Assembly: GCF_920984675.1 (NCBI RefSeq)
Contig: NZ_CAKLBV010000047.1
Coordinates: 1 to 37,644, forward strand
Direction of reading: 5' to 3'
Length of the DNA stretch: 37,644 nt
From: Methylobacterium sp. Leaf118
GTDB taxonomy: Bacteria > Pseudomonadota > Alphaproteobacteria > Rhizobiales > Beijerinckiaceae
Shown: piece after piece, positions 1 to 6,672 of the stretch
Layout: each line of letters begins with the position of its first letter
How positions within the stretch are numbered: position 1 is the stretch's first letter
Program-made: the position numbers and the translations under genes
Notes under the pieces: generated by a model
What the model was told of the DNA's origin: nothing
The model's database searches: none
What the model saw: the letters and a program-made list of their open reading frames with translations, nothing else

Positions 1-585
1 GGCGGCGCCGTCTCCGGCGGTGGGTTCAACGGAACGCGCGGGAGCTTCGGGCTTGCCGCGGGCGGCGGCGCGGGCCTCGCCGGGGGTGGCATGCAGGGCC
101 GTCCCGGCCTCGCCCAGGGCGGCGGCTTCGGTGGTCCCGGTCGTCCCGGCTTTGGCAACGGCATCGGTGACGGACGGCCGGGCTTCGGCGGCGGCGTCCG
201 GCCGGGCTTCGGCAACGGCGTCGCCGACGGGCGGCCCGGCCTCGGCCGGCCCGGTTACGGGTACGGCCGCCCGGGCTACGGTCACCGCCACGGCTGGAAC
301 CGCGGTCGTGGCTACGGCTACGGGGTCGGGGGCCTCGGCCTCGGCCTGGGTCTCGGACTGGCCGCCGGCTCCTATTACGGCGGCGGGTACGGCTATCCGG
401 CCGGCTACGGCTACGACACCGGCTACTACGCACCGGCCGGCTATTACGGCGCCGAGCCGGTGACCGCCGACGTCGGCATGGGCGACGGCGATCTGGTGGC
501 CGAGTGCGCCCGCCGCTTCAAGACCTACGATCCGCAGAGCCAGACTTACGTCGCCAAGGGCGGCGTGCGTCGCTCCTGCCCGTAA
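1..585 (+). CDS. Glycine/tyrosine-rich BA14K-like protein, 5'-truncated by window edge
   Basis: The reading frame is open from base 1 to a TAA at 583-585, so the true start lies upstream; the first in-window ATG (91) sits inside the repeats and is unlikely to be the start. The body is low-complexity: GFGNG/RPGFG repeats, then a tyrosine-glycine segment (GYGYG, YYGGGYGYPAGYGYDTGYY). A central GLGLGLGLGLAAGSYYGGG stretch resembles the hydrophobic glycine zipper of BA14K-family proteins. The C-terminus (ECARRFKTYDPQSQTYVAKG then RRSCP) matches the conserved BA14K ending, in which two cysteines flank an RF-SYDP motif. BA14K-like proteins of Rhizobiales are small envelope or secreted proteins, some immunoreactive and lectin-like. 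An envelope location is inferred, because the signal peptide would lie outside the window. The gene converges on katA and ends at a strong hairpin. Confidence 0.7.
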   Translation, partial: GGAVSGGGFNGTRGSFGLAAGGGAGLAGGGMQGRPGLAQGGGFGGPGRPGFGNGIGDGRPGFGGGVRPGFGNGVADGRPGLGRPGYGYGRPGYGHRHGWNRGRGYGYGVGGLGLGLGLGLAAGSYYGGGYGYPAGYGYDTGYYAPAGYYGAEPVTADVGMGDGDLVAECARRFKTYDPQSQTYVAKGGVRRSCP

Positions 586-642
586 ACCCAACTTCGTCTC
601 GCGAGGCCGAGAGGCTTCGCGAGACGCTGGTTGAACGCAAAG

Positions 643-678
643 AAAACCCCGCCCGACCGTGAAGTCGGGCGGGGTTTT
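643..678. terminator. Bidirectional intrinsic terminator
   Basis: A perfect 15-bp stem (643-657 pairs with 664-678) has a 6-nt loop (CGTGAA). The arms begin with AAAA and end with TTTT, so the hairpin has a U-tract when read from either strand. It lies between the convergent BA14K-like gene and katA and should terminate both. Confidence 0.9.
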
Positions 679-702
679 CTGTCGTGTTTAAGGGCGTCTG
701 GC

Positions 703-2295
703 TTACTCGGCCGCGACCCGGTGCGGGGCGGTGCTGCCATCCGTGTAGGTCTCGGCCTGGAGGCGCTTATGCGGGGCGGCGCGGCCCGGCAGCGGGGGCA
801 GGGCCTTGGCCTTCTCCAGATCGATCCCGGCGCCCTCGGCGACGCGGCGGCCGTAATCCTCGTCGGCGTGCCAGAAGTGCCAGACCATCCTGAGCTGGAT
901 CGGCTCCGGGCACTGCTTCATGTCGCCGACGAGATTCGCGATCAGGTCCTCGCGCTCCCACTCTTCGAAGGAGCGGTAGCGCACGCCGGCCTGGGTGTAG
1001 TCGTCCTCGGTGCGGGACGTCTGGTAGCGACCGAGATTGCCGCTGACCGGCTGGTGGTAGTCCTTCGCGGGCTTGGGGGCCTCGCGCAGGCCCTCGGCCA
1101 GCGTCGAGGGCTCGTAGTTGATGTGCCGGTTCGGGCCGGTGCCGTCGACCGCGTAGGTCATCTGGCCGTCGCGCTGGTTCGAGTAGACCTTCACGCCGGG
1201 CTGCGGCGCGTTGATCGGCAGCTGCAGGTAGTTGGCGCCGACGCGGTAGCGCTGCGTGTCCGAATAGGACAGCGTCCGGCCCTGGAGCATCTTGTCGTCC
1301 GAGAAGTCGATGCCGTCCACGAGCACGCCCGTGCCGAAGGCCGATTGCTCGACTTCCGCGAAGAAATTGTCCGGCACCCGGTCGAGCACCATCCGGCCCA
1401 CCGGACGCAGGGGGAAGTCCTCCACCGGCCAGAGCTTGGTGTCGTCGAGCGGATCGAACGAGAGGTGGTCGTTCGGGCCGTCGGGCATGATCTGCACCGC
1501 GAACTCCCATTCGGGGAAGTTGCCGGCCTGGATGTTGTCGTAGAGGTCACGGGTCGCGTGGCCGACATCCTTGGCCTGGATCTCGGTGGCCTGGGCCGAG
1601 GTCAGGTTGCGGACGCCCTGCTTCGGGATCCAGTGGAACTTGCAGAGCACCGCCTCGCCCTGATCGTTGACGAGCTTGTAGGTGTTGACGCCCGAGCCTT
1701 CCATCTCGCGGTAGTTCGCCGGGATGCCCCAGGGCGACTTCAGGTGCGTCACCATGTGGATCGACTCGGGGTGCTGCGACACGAAGTCGAAGAAGCGCCA
1801 CGGCTCCTGGCGGTTCGTCACCGGATCCGGCTTGAACGCGTGGATCATGTCGGGGAACTTGATCGCGTCGCGGATGAAGAAGACCTTGAGGTTGTTGCCC
1901 ACGAGGTCCCAATTGCCGTCGACGGTCTTGAACTTCACCGCGAAGCCGCGCGGGTCACGCTCGGTCTCGGGGCTCTCCTTGGCGCCGGCCACGGTGGAGA
2001 AGCGCACGAACATCGGCGTCTTCACGCCGGTCTCGGTGAGCACGCGGGCGCGGGTGTACTTCGAGGCCGGCTCGTCGCCGATGGTGCCATAGGCCTCGAA
2101 ATAGCCGTGGGCGCCGGCGCCGCGGGCGTGGACCACCCGCTCCGGAATGCGCTCACGATCGAAATGCGTGATCTTCTCGATGAACTGATAGTTCTCGAGC
2201 GTCGCGGGCCCCCGCTCGCCGACCGTGCGCGTGCTCTGGTTGTCGCGAACCGGATGGCCCTGACGGGTCGTCAGAATCGGGCGGTTGTCGCTCAT
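703..2295 (-). CDS. katA: Monofunctional heme catalase
   Basis: Decomposes hydrogen peroxide to water and oxygen. The 530-residue product has the small-subunit catalase fold. The active-site segment FDRERIPERVVHARGAGAHG places the distal heme histidine at residue 56. GNNLKVFFIRD supplies the distal asparagine (about 134), and SYSDTQRYRVGANY the proximal heme tyrosine (344). The chosen ATG has AAGGAG ten bases upstream; an in-frame TTG three codons earlier overlaps the spacing region and is less likely. The C-terminus has about 30 residues beyond the core but no flavodoxin-like domain, so this is not a large-subunit catalase. It is divergent from oxyR, the usual arrangement for peroxide-induced catalase, and an OxyR-like dyad lies about 135 bp upstream of the start. 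No cytoplasmic export signal is visible. Confidence 0.95.
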   Translation of the reverse strand: MSDNRPILTTRQGHPVRDNQSTRTVGERGPATLENYQFIEKITHFDRERIPERVVHARGAGAHGYFEAYGTIGDEPASKYTRARVLTETGVKTPMFVRFSTVAGAKESPETERDPRGFAVKFKTVDGNWDLVGNNLKVFFIRDAIKFPDMIHAFKPDPVTNRQEPWRFFDFVSQHPESIHMVTHLKSPWGIPANYREMEGSGVNTYKLVNDQGEAVLCKFHWIPKQGVRNLTSAQATEIQAKDVGHATRDLYDNIQAGNFPEWEFAVQIMPDGPNDHLSFDPLDDTKLWPVEDFPLRPVGRMVLDRVPDNFFAEVEQSAFGTGVLVDGIDFSDDKMLQGRTLSYSDTQRYRVGANYLQLPINAPQPGVKVYSNQRDGQMTYAVDGTGPNRHINYEPSTLAEGLREAPKPAKDYHQPVSGNLGRYQTSRTEDDYTQAGVRYRSFEEWEREDLIANLVGDMKQCPEPIQLRMVWHFWHADEDYGRRVAEGAGIDLEKAKALPPLPGRAAPHKRLQAETYTDGSTAPHRVAAE

Positions 2296-2428
2296 GCGTG
2301 GCAATCTCCTTGGGGTTCTTCGGCTTCAGATGGATCGCGAGGCGGACCCGCACAGCCTGGAACCGTTCTGTCTCGAAGGTATGACCCAGGCGTCACCCAT
2401 TGGCAAATGCATCGTCACAAAGACTGTG

Positions 2429-2443
2429 ATAGATGCAGCCTAT
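2429..2443. promoter_or_regulatory. Candidate OxyR half-operator (ATAG-N7-CTAT)
   Basis: ATAG at 2429-2432 and CTAT at 2440-2443 are separated by exactly seven bases, the classic OxyR half-operator pattern. The dyad overlaps the first codons of oxyR, as expected for autorepression, and lies in the katA-oxyR divergent region. The second half-operator expected one turn away is degenerate, so the full tetrameric site is not proven. Confidence 0.55.
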
Positions 2444-3392
2444 GAACCTATCCGGCCTGTCCCTCCGCGATCTCGAATATGTCGTCGCCGTAGCCGACGA
2501 GAGCCATTTCGGCCGGGCGGCCGAGCGCTGCAACGTCAGTCAGCCGACCCTTTCGGTTCAGATCCGCAAACTGGAGAACGCGCTGGGACTGGCCCTGTTC
2601 GAGCGGTCGAACCGCGGCGTTCTGCTCACGGTGGCCGGGCAAGGCATCGTACGCCAGGCCCGGGTGGTGCTGGCGGAGGCGCAGCGTCTCCTCGCTCTGG
2701 CGGTGGAGGAGCGGGGCTCGCCGCTCACCGGCCGGCTGGTCCTCGCCGCGATCCAGACGCTCGGGCCCTACTACTTCCCCCTGGTCCTGCGGCTCCTGCG
2801 CCAGGAATTTCCGGGCCTGACGCTGGCGCTCTCCGAGGCGCGCACCGCCGAGATCCTCGACGGGCTGCGGGACGGGCGCATCGACGCGGCCCTGGTCTCG
2901 CTGCCGGTCGCGGCGGCGGGGCTGACGGTCGCGCCGCTCTTCGTCGAGCCGTTTCGGCTCACCTGTCCGGCGGACCACGCCCTTGCCCACCTCTCTCCGT
3001 TATGGGCGGAAACAATCGGCGGGCCCGATCTGCTGCTGCTCGACGAGGGCAATTGCCTGCGCGACCAGACCATCGCGGCCTGCGGGGCGCCGCGGGCGGC
3101 GGGGCGGCACGCCACCAGCCTGGAGACCCTCCGCTCGATGGTGGCGGCGGGTGCGGGCTACACCCTGATCCCGGCGCTCGCCGTGCCCTCGGGGCCGGAT
3201 CCGAGCGGGCTGACGGTGACTCGCCCCTTCGACGGCGAGGGGGCCGGCCGCACGGTCGCCCTCGCCTGGCGCTCCAGCGATCCGCGGGCGAGCGGGCTCG
3301 CGCATCTGGCGGCCTTCTTCCGGGCCCATGCCCCGTCGAGCACGCGGGCGTTTCGCGAGGGTGACGACGGGGCGGCGACCGTTCCGGGTTGA
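2442..3392 (+). CDS. oxyR: Hydrogen-peroxide-sensing LysR regulator OxyR
   Basis: LysR-type transcription factor that activates peroxide defence genes when two cysteines form a disulfide. The N-terminal winged helix is LRDLEYVVAVADESHFGRAA followed by NVSQPTLSVQIRKLE. The effector domain holds the OxyR signature EGNCLRDQTIAAC, whose cysteines (205 and 214 from this start) are nine positions apart, as in E. coli OxyR C199/C208. The conserved ATSLETLRSMVAAGAGYTL follows. I chose the ATG at 2442 (MNLSGLSLRDLEY) because it best matches the length of other OxyR N-termini; an in-frame ATG at 2433 adds three residues, and neither has a good Shine-Dalgarno. Divergent from katA, which is its likely target. 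About 317 residues, normal length. Confidence 0.93.
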   Translation: MNLSGLSLRDLEYVVAVADESHFGRAAERCNVSQPTLSVQIRKLENALGLALFERSNRGVLLTVAGQGIVRQARVVLAEAQRLLALAVEERGSPLTGRLVLAAIQTLGPYYFPLVLRLLRQEFPGLTLALSEARTAEILDGLRDGRIDAALVSLPVAAAGLTVAPLFVEPFRLTCPADHALAHLSPLWAETIGGPDLLLLDEGNCLRDQTIAACGAPRAAGRHATSLETLRSMVAAGAGYTLIPALAVPSGPDPSGLTVTRPFDGEGAGRTVALAWRSSDPRASGLAHLAAFFRAHAPSSTRAFREGDDGAATVPG

Positions 3393-3500
3393 AGCCGGCC
3401 CCGGCCAGAGCCCCCGGGCTGCCCCGACCTCCCTGTTTCGAACAGCCCAGCGAGGCGCCGCGATCCACCGGCGCGCCGTGCCCCCTGCGAAACCCGCGGC

Positions 3501-4409
3501 TCACCCGCCCCGACCATCGCCCAACAGCCCCCCGATCCGCTCCGCCGCGAAGCGCTGGCGCAGCCATGCGGCGGCGGGGCCGCAGGGGCGCTGCTTGTGC
3601 CAGACCAGTTCCAGGGCGATCGGACAATCGCCCTGGTCGAACTGCAGATCCGGCGTGACGAGGAACGGGGCGGTCTGCGAGGCGGCGATGACGTGGTCGG
3701 AGACGAAGGCCCAACCGATCCCGTGCTTGACCATTTCCAGGATCACCCAGTGGCTCTCCACCCACCATACCTCGGCGGCGACCCGCAGACGGCGCTTCTC
3801 CGGCCCGTCGCTGCGCGCGGCGACGAGGATCTGGCGATGACGCTTCAGCTCCTCCCACTCCACCCGCGCCTTCGCCAGCGGATGGTCGCGCCCGCAGACG
3901 AGCTTGAGCGGCACCCAGCCGATGGTCTGGAAGCCGAGTTCCGTCGGCAGCACCTCCTGGCGCCACATCACGCCGAGATCGGCGGCGCCGGACTGCACCA
4001 GGCGGCTGACATCCTCCATCAACGGGAAGAGCAGCTCCAGCTCCACGAAGGGGAAGGCCTGAGCGAACTCGGCGAAGAGGGCGCCCAGCGCGTGCTCCGG
4101 ATAGATCTCGTCGATGGCGATCACCAGCCGGTTCTCCACCCGCTGTTCCAGACTGCTCGCCAGCCCGATCAGGTGCTCGCGCCGATCGAGCACCACGCGC
4201 GCCTCCAGGAGTAGCCGCTCGCCCGCCGGGGTGAGCACCGGGTTGCGGCCCGCCCGGCTGAACAGCGCCACCCCGAGATCGGCTTCGAGATTCGCCACCT
4301 GCGTGCTGACGGCGGACTGCGCCTTGCGCAAGGCGCGGGCGGCCCCGGAGAAGGACCCGGCCTCGGCCGCCGCCACGAAGGCCTGAAGTTGGTCGAAGGT
4401 GACGGTCAT
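3501..4409 (-). CDS. LysR-family regulator, probable controller of adjacent PACE efflux gene
   Basis: A 302-residue LysR-type regulator. The N-terminal winged helix-turn-helix is clear (FDQLQAFVAAAEAGSFSGAA, then AQSAVSTQVANLEADLGVAL). The rest is a LysR substrate-binding domain with no OxyR-type cysteine pair, so it is a different regulator from its neighbour. It is transcribed away from a PACE transporter across a 94-bp gap. LysR genes divergent from PACE genes are a recognised arrangement (AceR/AceI in Acinetobacter), so the simplest inference is that it senses a substrate of that pump and activates it. The gap contains a TATC-N9-GATA dyad fitting the LysR T-N11-A rule. The inducer cannot be told from sequence. 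Confidence 0.85.
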   Translation of the reverse strand: MTVTFDQLQAFVAAAEAGSFSGAARALRKAQSAVSTQVANLEADLGVALFSRAGRNPVLTPAGERLLLEARVVLDRREHLIGLASSLEQRVENRLVIAIDEIYPEHALGALFAEFAQAFPFVELELLFPLMEDVSRLVQSGAADLGVMWRQEVLPTELGFQTIGWVPLKLVCGRDHPLAKARVEWEELKRHRQILVAARSDGPEKRRLRVAAEVWWVESHWVILEMVKHGIGWAFVSDHVIAASQTAPFLVTPDLQFDQGDCPIALELVWHKQRPCGPAAAWLRQRFAAERIGGLLGDGRGG

Positions 4410-4410
4410 C

Positions 4411-4427
4411 TATCCGATTGCCAGATA
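4411..4427. promoter_or_regulatory. Candidate LysR operator between regulator and PACE gene
   Basis: TATC (4411-4414) and GATA (4424-4427) form a perfect dyad with a 9-bp centre, matching the LysR ATC-N9-GAT / T-N11-A pattern. It starts two bases upstream of the regulator's start codon, a usual place for autorepression and divergent activation. Confidence 0.45.
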
Positions 4428-4503
4428 CGTCCCAACTTGATGCCCGGAGGATCGCAGATAGAACACCGCGAACCGCTCCTGTTCGCTCGAGAAGACATCG
4501 ATC

Positions 4504-4947
4504 ATGCGCAGCACCCGCGACCGCATCCGCCACGCCATCCTGTTCGAGGTCATCGGCCTCGCGCTCATCGTCCCTCTCGGGACCGTCCTGTTCGGGCTGC
4601 ACGCCGCCGAGATGGGCGTGATCGGATTCGGCAGCGCGCTCGCCGCGACGGCGTGGAACTACGTCTACAATCTCGGCTTCGATCACGCGATGCAGCGCCT
4701 CGCCGGGCATACGCGCAAGAGCCTCGGCCTGCGGGTCGGACACGCCGTGCTGTTCGAGGCGGGGCTGCTGCTCATCCTGCTGCCCCCGATCGCGTGGTAT
4801 CTGGAGATCAGCCTGACCCAGGCCTTCGTCATGGATCTCGCGATCGCGGCCTTCTACGTGGCCTACGCCTTCGTCTTCAATCTCGCCTACGACCGGGCCT
4901 TTCCCCTGCGGAGCTGGGGTGAGATCGCGGCGCAGCCGACCCGCTAA
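4504..4947 (+). CDS. PACE-family multidrug/biocide efflux transporter
   Basis: A 147-residue inner-membrane protein with four predicted transmembrane helices arranged as two bacterial transmembrane pair repeats. Each repeat begins with a charged R-HA-LFE motif (RIRHAILFEVIGLAL at the N-terminus, RVGHAVLFEAGLLLIL near residue 78) and ends with an asparagine-tyrosine-aspartate motif (NYVYNLGFDHAM; FNLAYDRAF). This is the PACE family; its founder AceI exports chlorhexidine and its likely natural substrates are short-chain diamines. The substrate here is unknown. The start ATG follows GAGAAG about ten bases upstream. It is divergent from its probable LysR regulator and 48 bp upstream of the next same-strand gene. 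Confidence 0.9.
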   Translation: MRSTRDRIRHAILFEVIGLALIVPLGTVLFGLHAAEMGVIGFGSALAATAWNYVYNLGFDHAMQRLAGHTRKSLGLRVGHAVLFEAGLLLILLPPIAWYLEISLTQAFVMDLAIAAFYVAYAFVFNLAYDRAFPLRSWGEIAAQPTR

Positions 4948-4995
4948 AGGGTCCGGGGCCACATCGCGGGGTGCGTTTCGGCCCCGCGCCGCTCC

Positions 4996-6129
4996 GTGAC
5001 AGACGGCCCGAACCGGTGTAGCGCCGCGCGATCCCTCCGCCACATCCCCGCGACCGTGATCGGCAGACCGCATCTCCTGGGCTGGACGGCACTCGTCGCG
5101 GTCTCCGTCCTGCTCGGCTGGGCGCTCGGCCACGCGGGCTTTCCCGCCGCCTTCCTGCTCGGGCCGATGCTGGTCGCGATCGTGTTCGGCGTGCGCGGCG
5201 CACCGATCCGGGTGCCGCGGCTCGGCTTCCTGGCCGCGCAGGCAGTCGTCGGCTGTCTCGTCGCCCATTCGGTCACGGGGGAGATCGTCGCGACCCTGCG
5301 CTCGGACGGGCTCGTGATCCTCGCCGTCGTGCTCGTCACGGTGGCGGTCAGCGGCGGCGTCGGGGCGGTGCTGACCCGGCTCCAGGTCCTGCCCGGCACC
5401 ACCGCGGCCTGGGGCTCGTCGCCGGGCGGGGCCGCCGCCATGGTGGCGATGGCCGAGGAACACGGCTCCGACGCCCGGCTCGTGGCCTTCATGCAATATG
5501 TGCGGGTGGCGGTCGTGGTGGTCTCGGCCTCCCTGGCCGCGCGCCTGCTCGCCGATGCCGGGGCGGTCGCGGCACGGCCCGAGGGACCGGCGCCCGGCGC
5601 ATTCGCGGTGGCCACGACGCTCGCCATCGCCCTCGTGGGCGCGGGCGGCGCGACCCTCCTGCGCCTGCCCTCGGCGGCCCTGATCGGGCCGATGCTGCTC
5701 GGCGCAGGCCTGCACGCGGCGGGGCTCGCCGATCTCGCGTTGCCGGAGCCGCTGCTGGCCGCAGCCTATGCCGGGATCGGCTGGTATGTCGGCCTGCGCT
5801 TCACCCGCGAGACCCTCGGAACGGTGCTGCACGCCCTGCCGGGCATCCTCGCCGCCACCCTCGCCATCGTCCTGATCTGCGCCGTCTGGGCCTGGGGCCT
5901 GACCGGGCTCCTGGCGATCGACTACCTCACCGCCTTCCTGGCCACGAGCCCCGGCGGGCTCGATTCGGTGGCGATCATCGCGGTGGGCTCGCGGGTCGAC
6001 GTGTCCTTCGTGCTGGCGGTCCAGACCCTGCGGCTCCTCGTGGTGCTGGCGACGGGGCCGGTCCTGGCCCGCTGGATCGCAAAGGCCGCGCCGGCAGGGG
6101 CCGCCCCGGATCAGGGGCAGACCCCGTGA
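4996..6129 (+). CDS. AbrB-family membrane protein (two Gene_dup_AbrB repeats)
   Basis: A 377-residue polytopic membrane protein of the AbrB/ammonia-monooxygenase-related family (unrelated to the Bacillus DNA-binding AbrB). The duplicated structure is visible: GWALGHAGFPAAFLLGPMLV near the N-terminus is mirrored by ALIGPMLLGAGLHAAG around residue 225. Loop motifs GTTAAWGSSPGGAAAMVAMA and FLATSPGGLDSVAII are the paired SPGG signatures of the family. About ten hydrophobic segments are present. The start is a GTG at 4996, with another GTG at 5056 possible. The stop overlaps the start of dgkA (GTGA), implying translational coupling. Its transport substrate is unknown in the family. Confidence 0.85.
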   Translation: MTDGPNRCSAARSLRHIPATVIGRPHLLGWTALVAVSVLLGWALGHAGFPAAFLLGPMLVAIVFGVRGAPIRVPRLGFLAAQAVVGCLVAHSVTGEIVATLRSDGLVILAVVLVTVAVSGGVGAVLTRLQVLPGTTAAWGSSPGGAAAMVAMAEEHGSDARLVAFMQYVRVAVVVVSASLAARLLADAGAVAARPEGPAPGAFAVATTLAIALVGAGGATLLRLPSAALIGPMLLGAGLHAAGLADLALPEPLLAAAYAGIGWYVGLRFTRETLGTVLHALPGILAATLAIVLICAVWAWGLTGLLAIDYLTAFLATSPGGLDSVAIIAVGSRVDVSFVLAVQTLRLLVVLATGPVLARWIAKAAPAGAAPDQGQTP

Positions 6130-6470
6130 AAGCGCTCTACCTCGCCTTCCTCAATTCCTGGCGCGGCCTCGTCTTCGGCGCCGACACCGAGCGGGCGATC
6201 CGGCTCGAACTCGCCCTGCTGGCGCTCGGCCTGCCCGCTGCGCTCCTCATCGGCGGGTCGCTCTGGGTGCGGGTGGCCCTGCTCGCGAGCCTCCTGCTGA
6301 TGCTCGGCGCCGAGTTCCTCAACACCGCCATCGAGAAGCTGTGCGACCATCTCCATCCGGACCATCACCCCCGGATCGGCGTCGTCAAGGATCTCGCCTC
6401 GGCGGGCGCCTTCCTGACGCAGGGGATCGCGGCGCTGGTATGGGGCGCGGCGGTGATCGACTGGTTCTGA
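6126..6470 (+). CDS. dgkA: Diacylglycerol kinase, integral membrane
   Basis: Phosphorylates diacylglycerol to phosphatidic acid for reuse in phospholipid synthesis. The 114-residue product has the expected size and three membrane helices. The signature AEFLNTAIEKLCDHL contains the catalytic glutamate and the NTAIE motif, and VKDLASAGAFLT is the conserved K-D-AS-A segment that follows; the N-terminal NSWRGLVFG and ERAIRLEL segments also fit DgkA. The GTG start overlaps the stop of the AbrB-family gene by four bases, so the two are co-transcribed. The spacer HPDHHPRIG between the motifs differs from E. coli DgkA but keeps its length. Confidence 0.9.
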   Translation: MKALYLAFLNSWRGLVFGADTERAIRLELALLALGLPAALLIGGSLWVRVALLASLLLMLGAEFLNTAIEKLCDHLHPDHHPRIGVVKDLASAGAFLTQGIAALVWGAAVIDWF

Positions 6471-6477
6471 GAACCAG
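6461..6477 (+). terminator. Small hairpin over the dgkA stop codon
   Basis: CTGGTTC and GAACCAG pair perfectly (7 bp) with the dgkA stop codon TGA as the 3-nt loop. No U-tract follows, so termination is uncertain. It separates dgkA from the next promoter. Confidence 0.3.
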
Positions 6478-6480
6478 CGC

Positions 6481-6508
6481 TTGATCGCGCGCGACGGGCG
6501 GCTAAAGT
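6481..6508 (+). promoter_or_regulatory. Candidate sigma-70 promoter for the riboswitch-transporter unit
   Basis: TTGATC (6481-6486) and TAAAGT (6503-6508) are 16 bp apart and resemble -35 and -10 boxes. A transcript starting six to eight bases downstream would begin at about 6515, just before the aptamer's closing helix at 6517. The match to the aptamer boundary is the main support. Confidence 0.45.
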
Positions 6509-6516
6509 CAGGCCAT

Positions 6517-6634
6517 CGACCGAGTGGCAACTAGGGTTCCGGGCGTCAGAGCCGCCGCTGGACCGAGCGTTGCAGAAACCGCGGACGCCGCGCGGCTGCA
6601 CCCAAGGGACAAAAGCCCAGGGGAGGAGAGGTCG
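6517..6634 (+). promoter_or_regulatory. ykkC-class riboswitch aptamer, probably guanidine-I
   Basis: The untranslated leader of the EamA transporter gene carries the ykkC core blocks in order: CTAGGGTTCCG at 6531-6541, CTGGACCGAGCG at 6558-6569 (consensus CUGGUCCGAGAG), and GGGACAAAAGCCC followed by AGGGGAGGA at 6606-6627 (consensus GGGACAAAAGCCC-GGGAGA). Between blocks two and three a helix closes: TGCAG (6571-6575) with CTGCA (6596-6600), enclosing CCGCG/CGCGG. An outer helix CGACC (6517-6521) with GGTCG (6630-6634) closes the aptamer. Subtype 1 of this class binds guanidine; subtype 2 RNAs bind ppGpp, PRPP or nucleotide diphosphates. I favour guanidine because it is the common proteobacterial form and the gene downstream is a transporter, but the subtype needs a covariance-model test. 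Confidence 0.85.
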
Positions 6635-6672
6635 AGATCAACCGGCACCGATCGGTGCCCCGGAGGGTCTCG
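6633..6672 (+). promoter_or_regulatory. Candidate riboswitch expression platform (ribosome-site hairpin)
   Basis: CGAGA (6633-6637) can pair with TCTCG (6668-6672), whose last base abuts the ATG, around an inner hairpin built on the perfect palindrome GGCACCGATCGGTGCC (6644-6659). The ribosome-binding site GGAGGG (6662-6667) would be trapped inside. The first two bases of CGAGA (6633-6634) are also needed for the aptamer closing helix, so the two structures compete. Ligand-stabilised aptamer would expose the ribosome site, predicting an ON switch. This mechanism is inferred. Confidence 0.5.

Noticed and set aside
1..585. Glycine-rich tandem repeats as a CRISPR-like or minisatellite array
   Set aside because: The repeats are irregular, in one open frame, and end in a conserved BA14K-like C-terminus, so they are protein repeats.
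631..2445. Long plus-strand open frame opposite katA (and similar long frames opposite cobT, nasA, the FadB-like gene and the thiolase)
   Set aside because: These are shadows of high-GC genes: they encode low-complexity R/A/G/H-rich sequence with no family motifs, opposite clearly conserved proteins.
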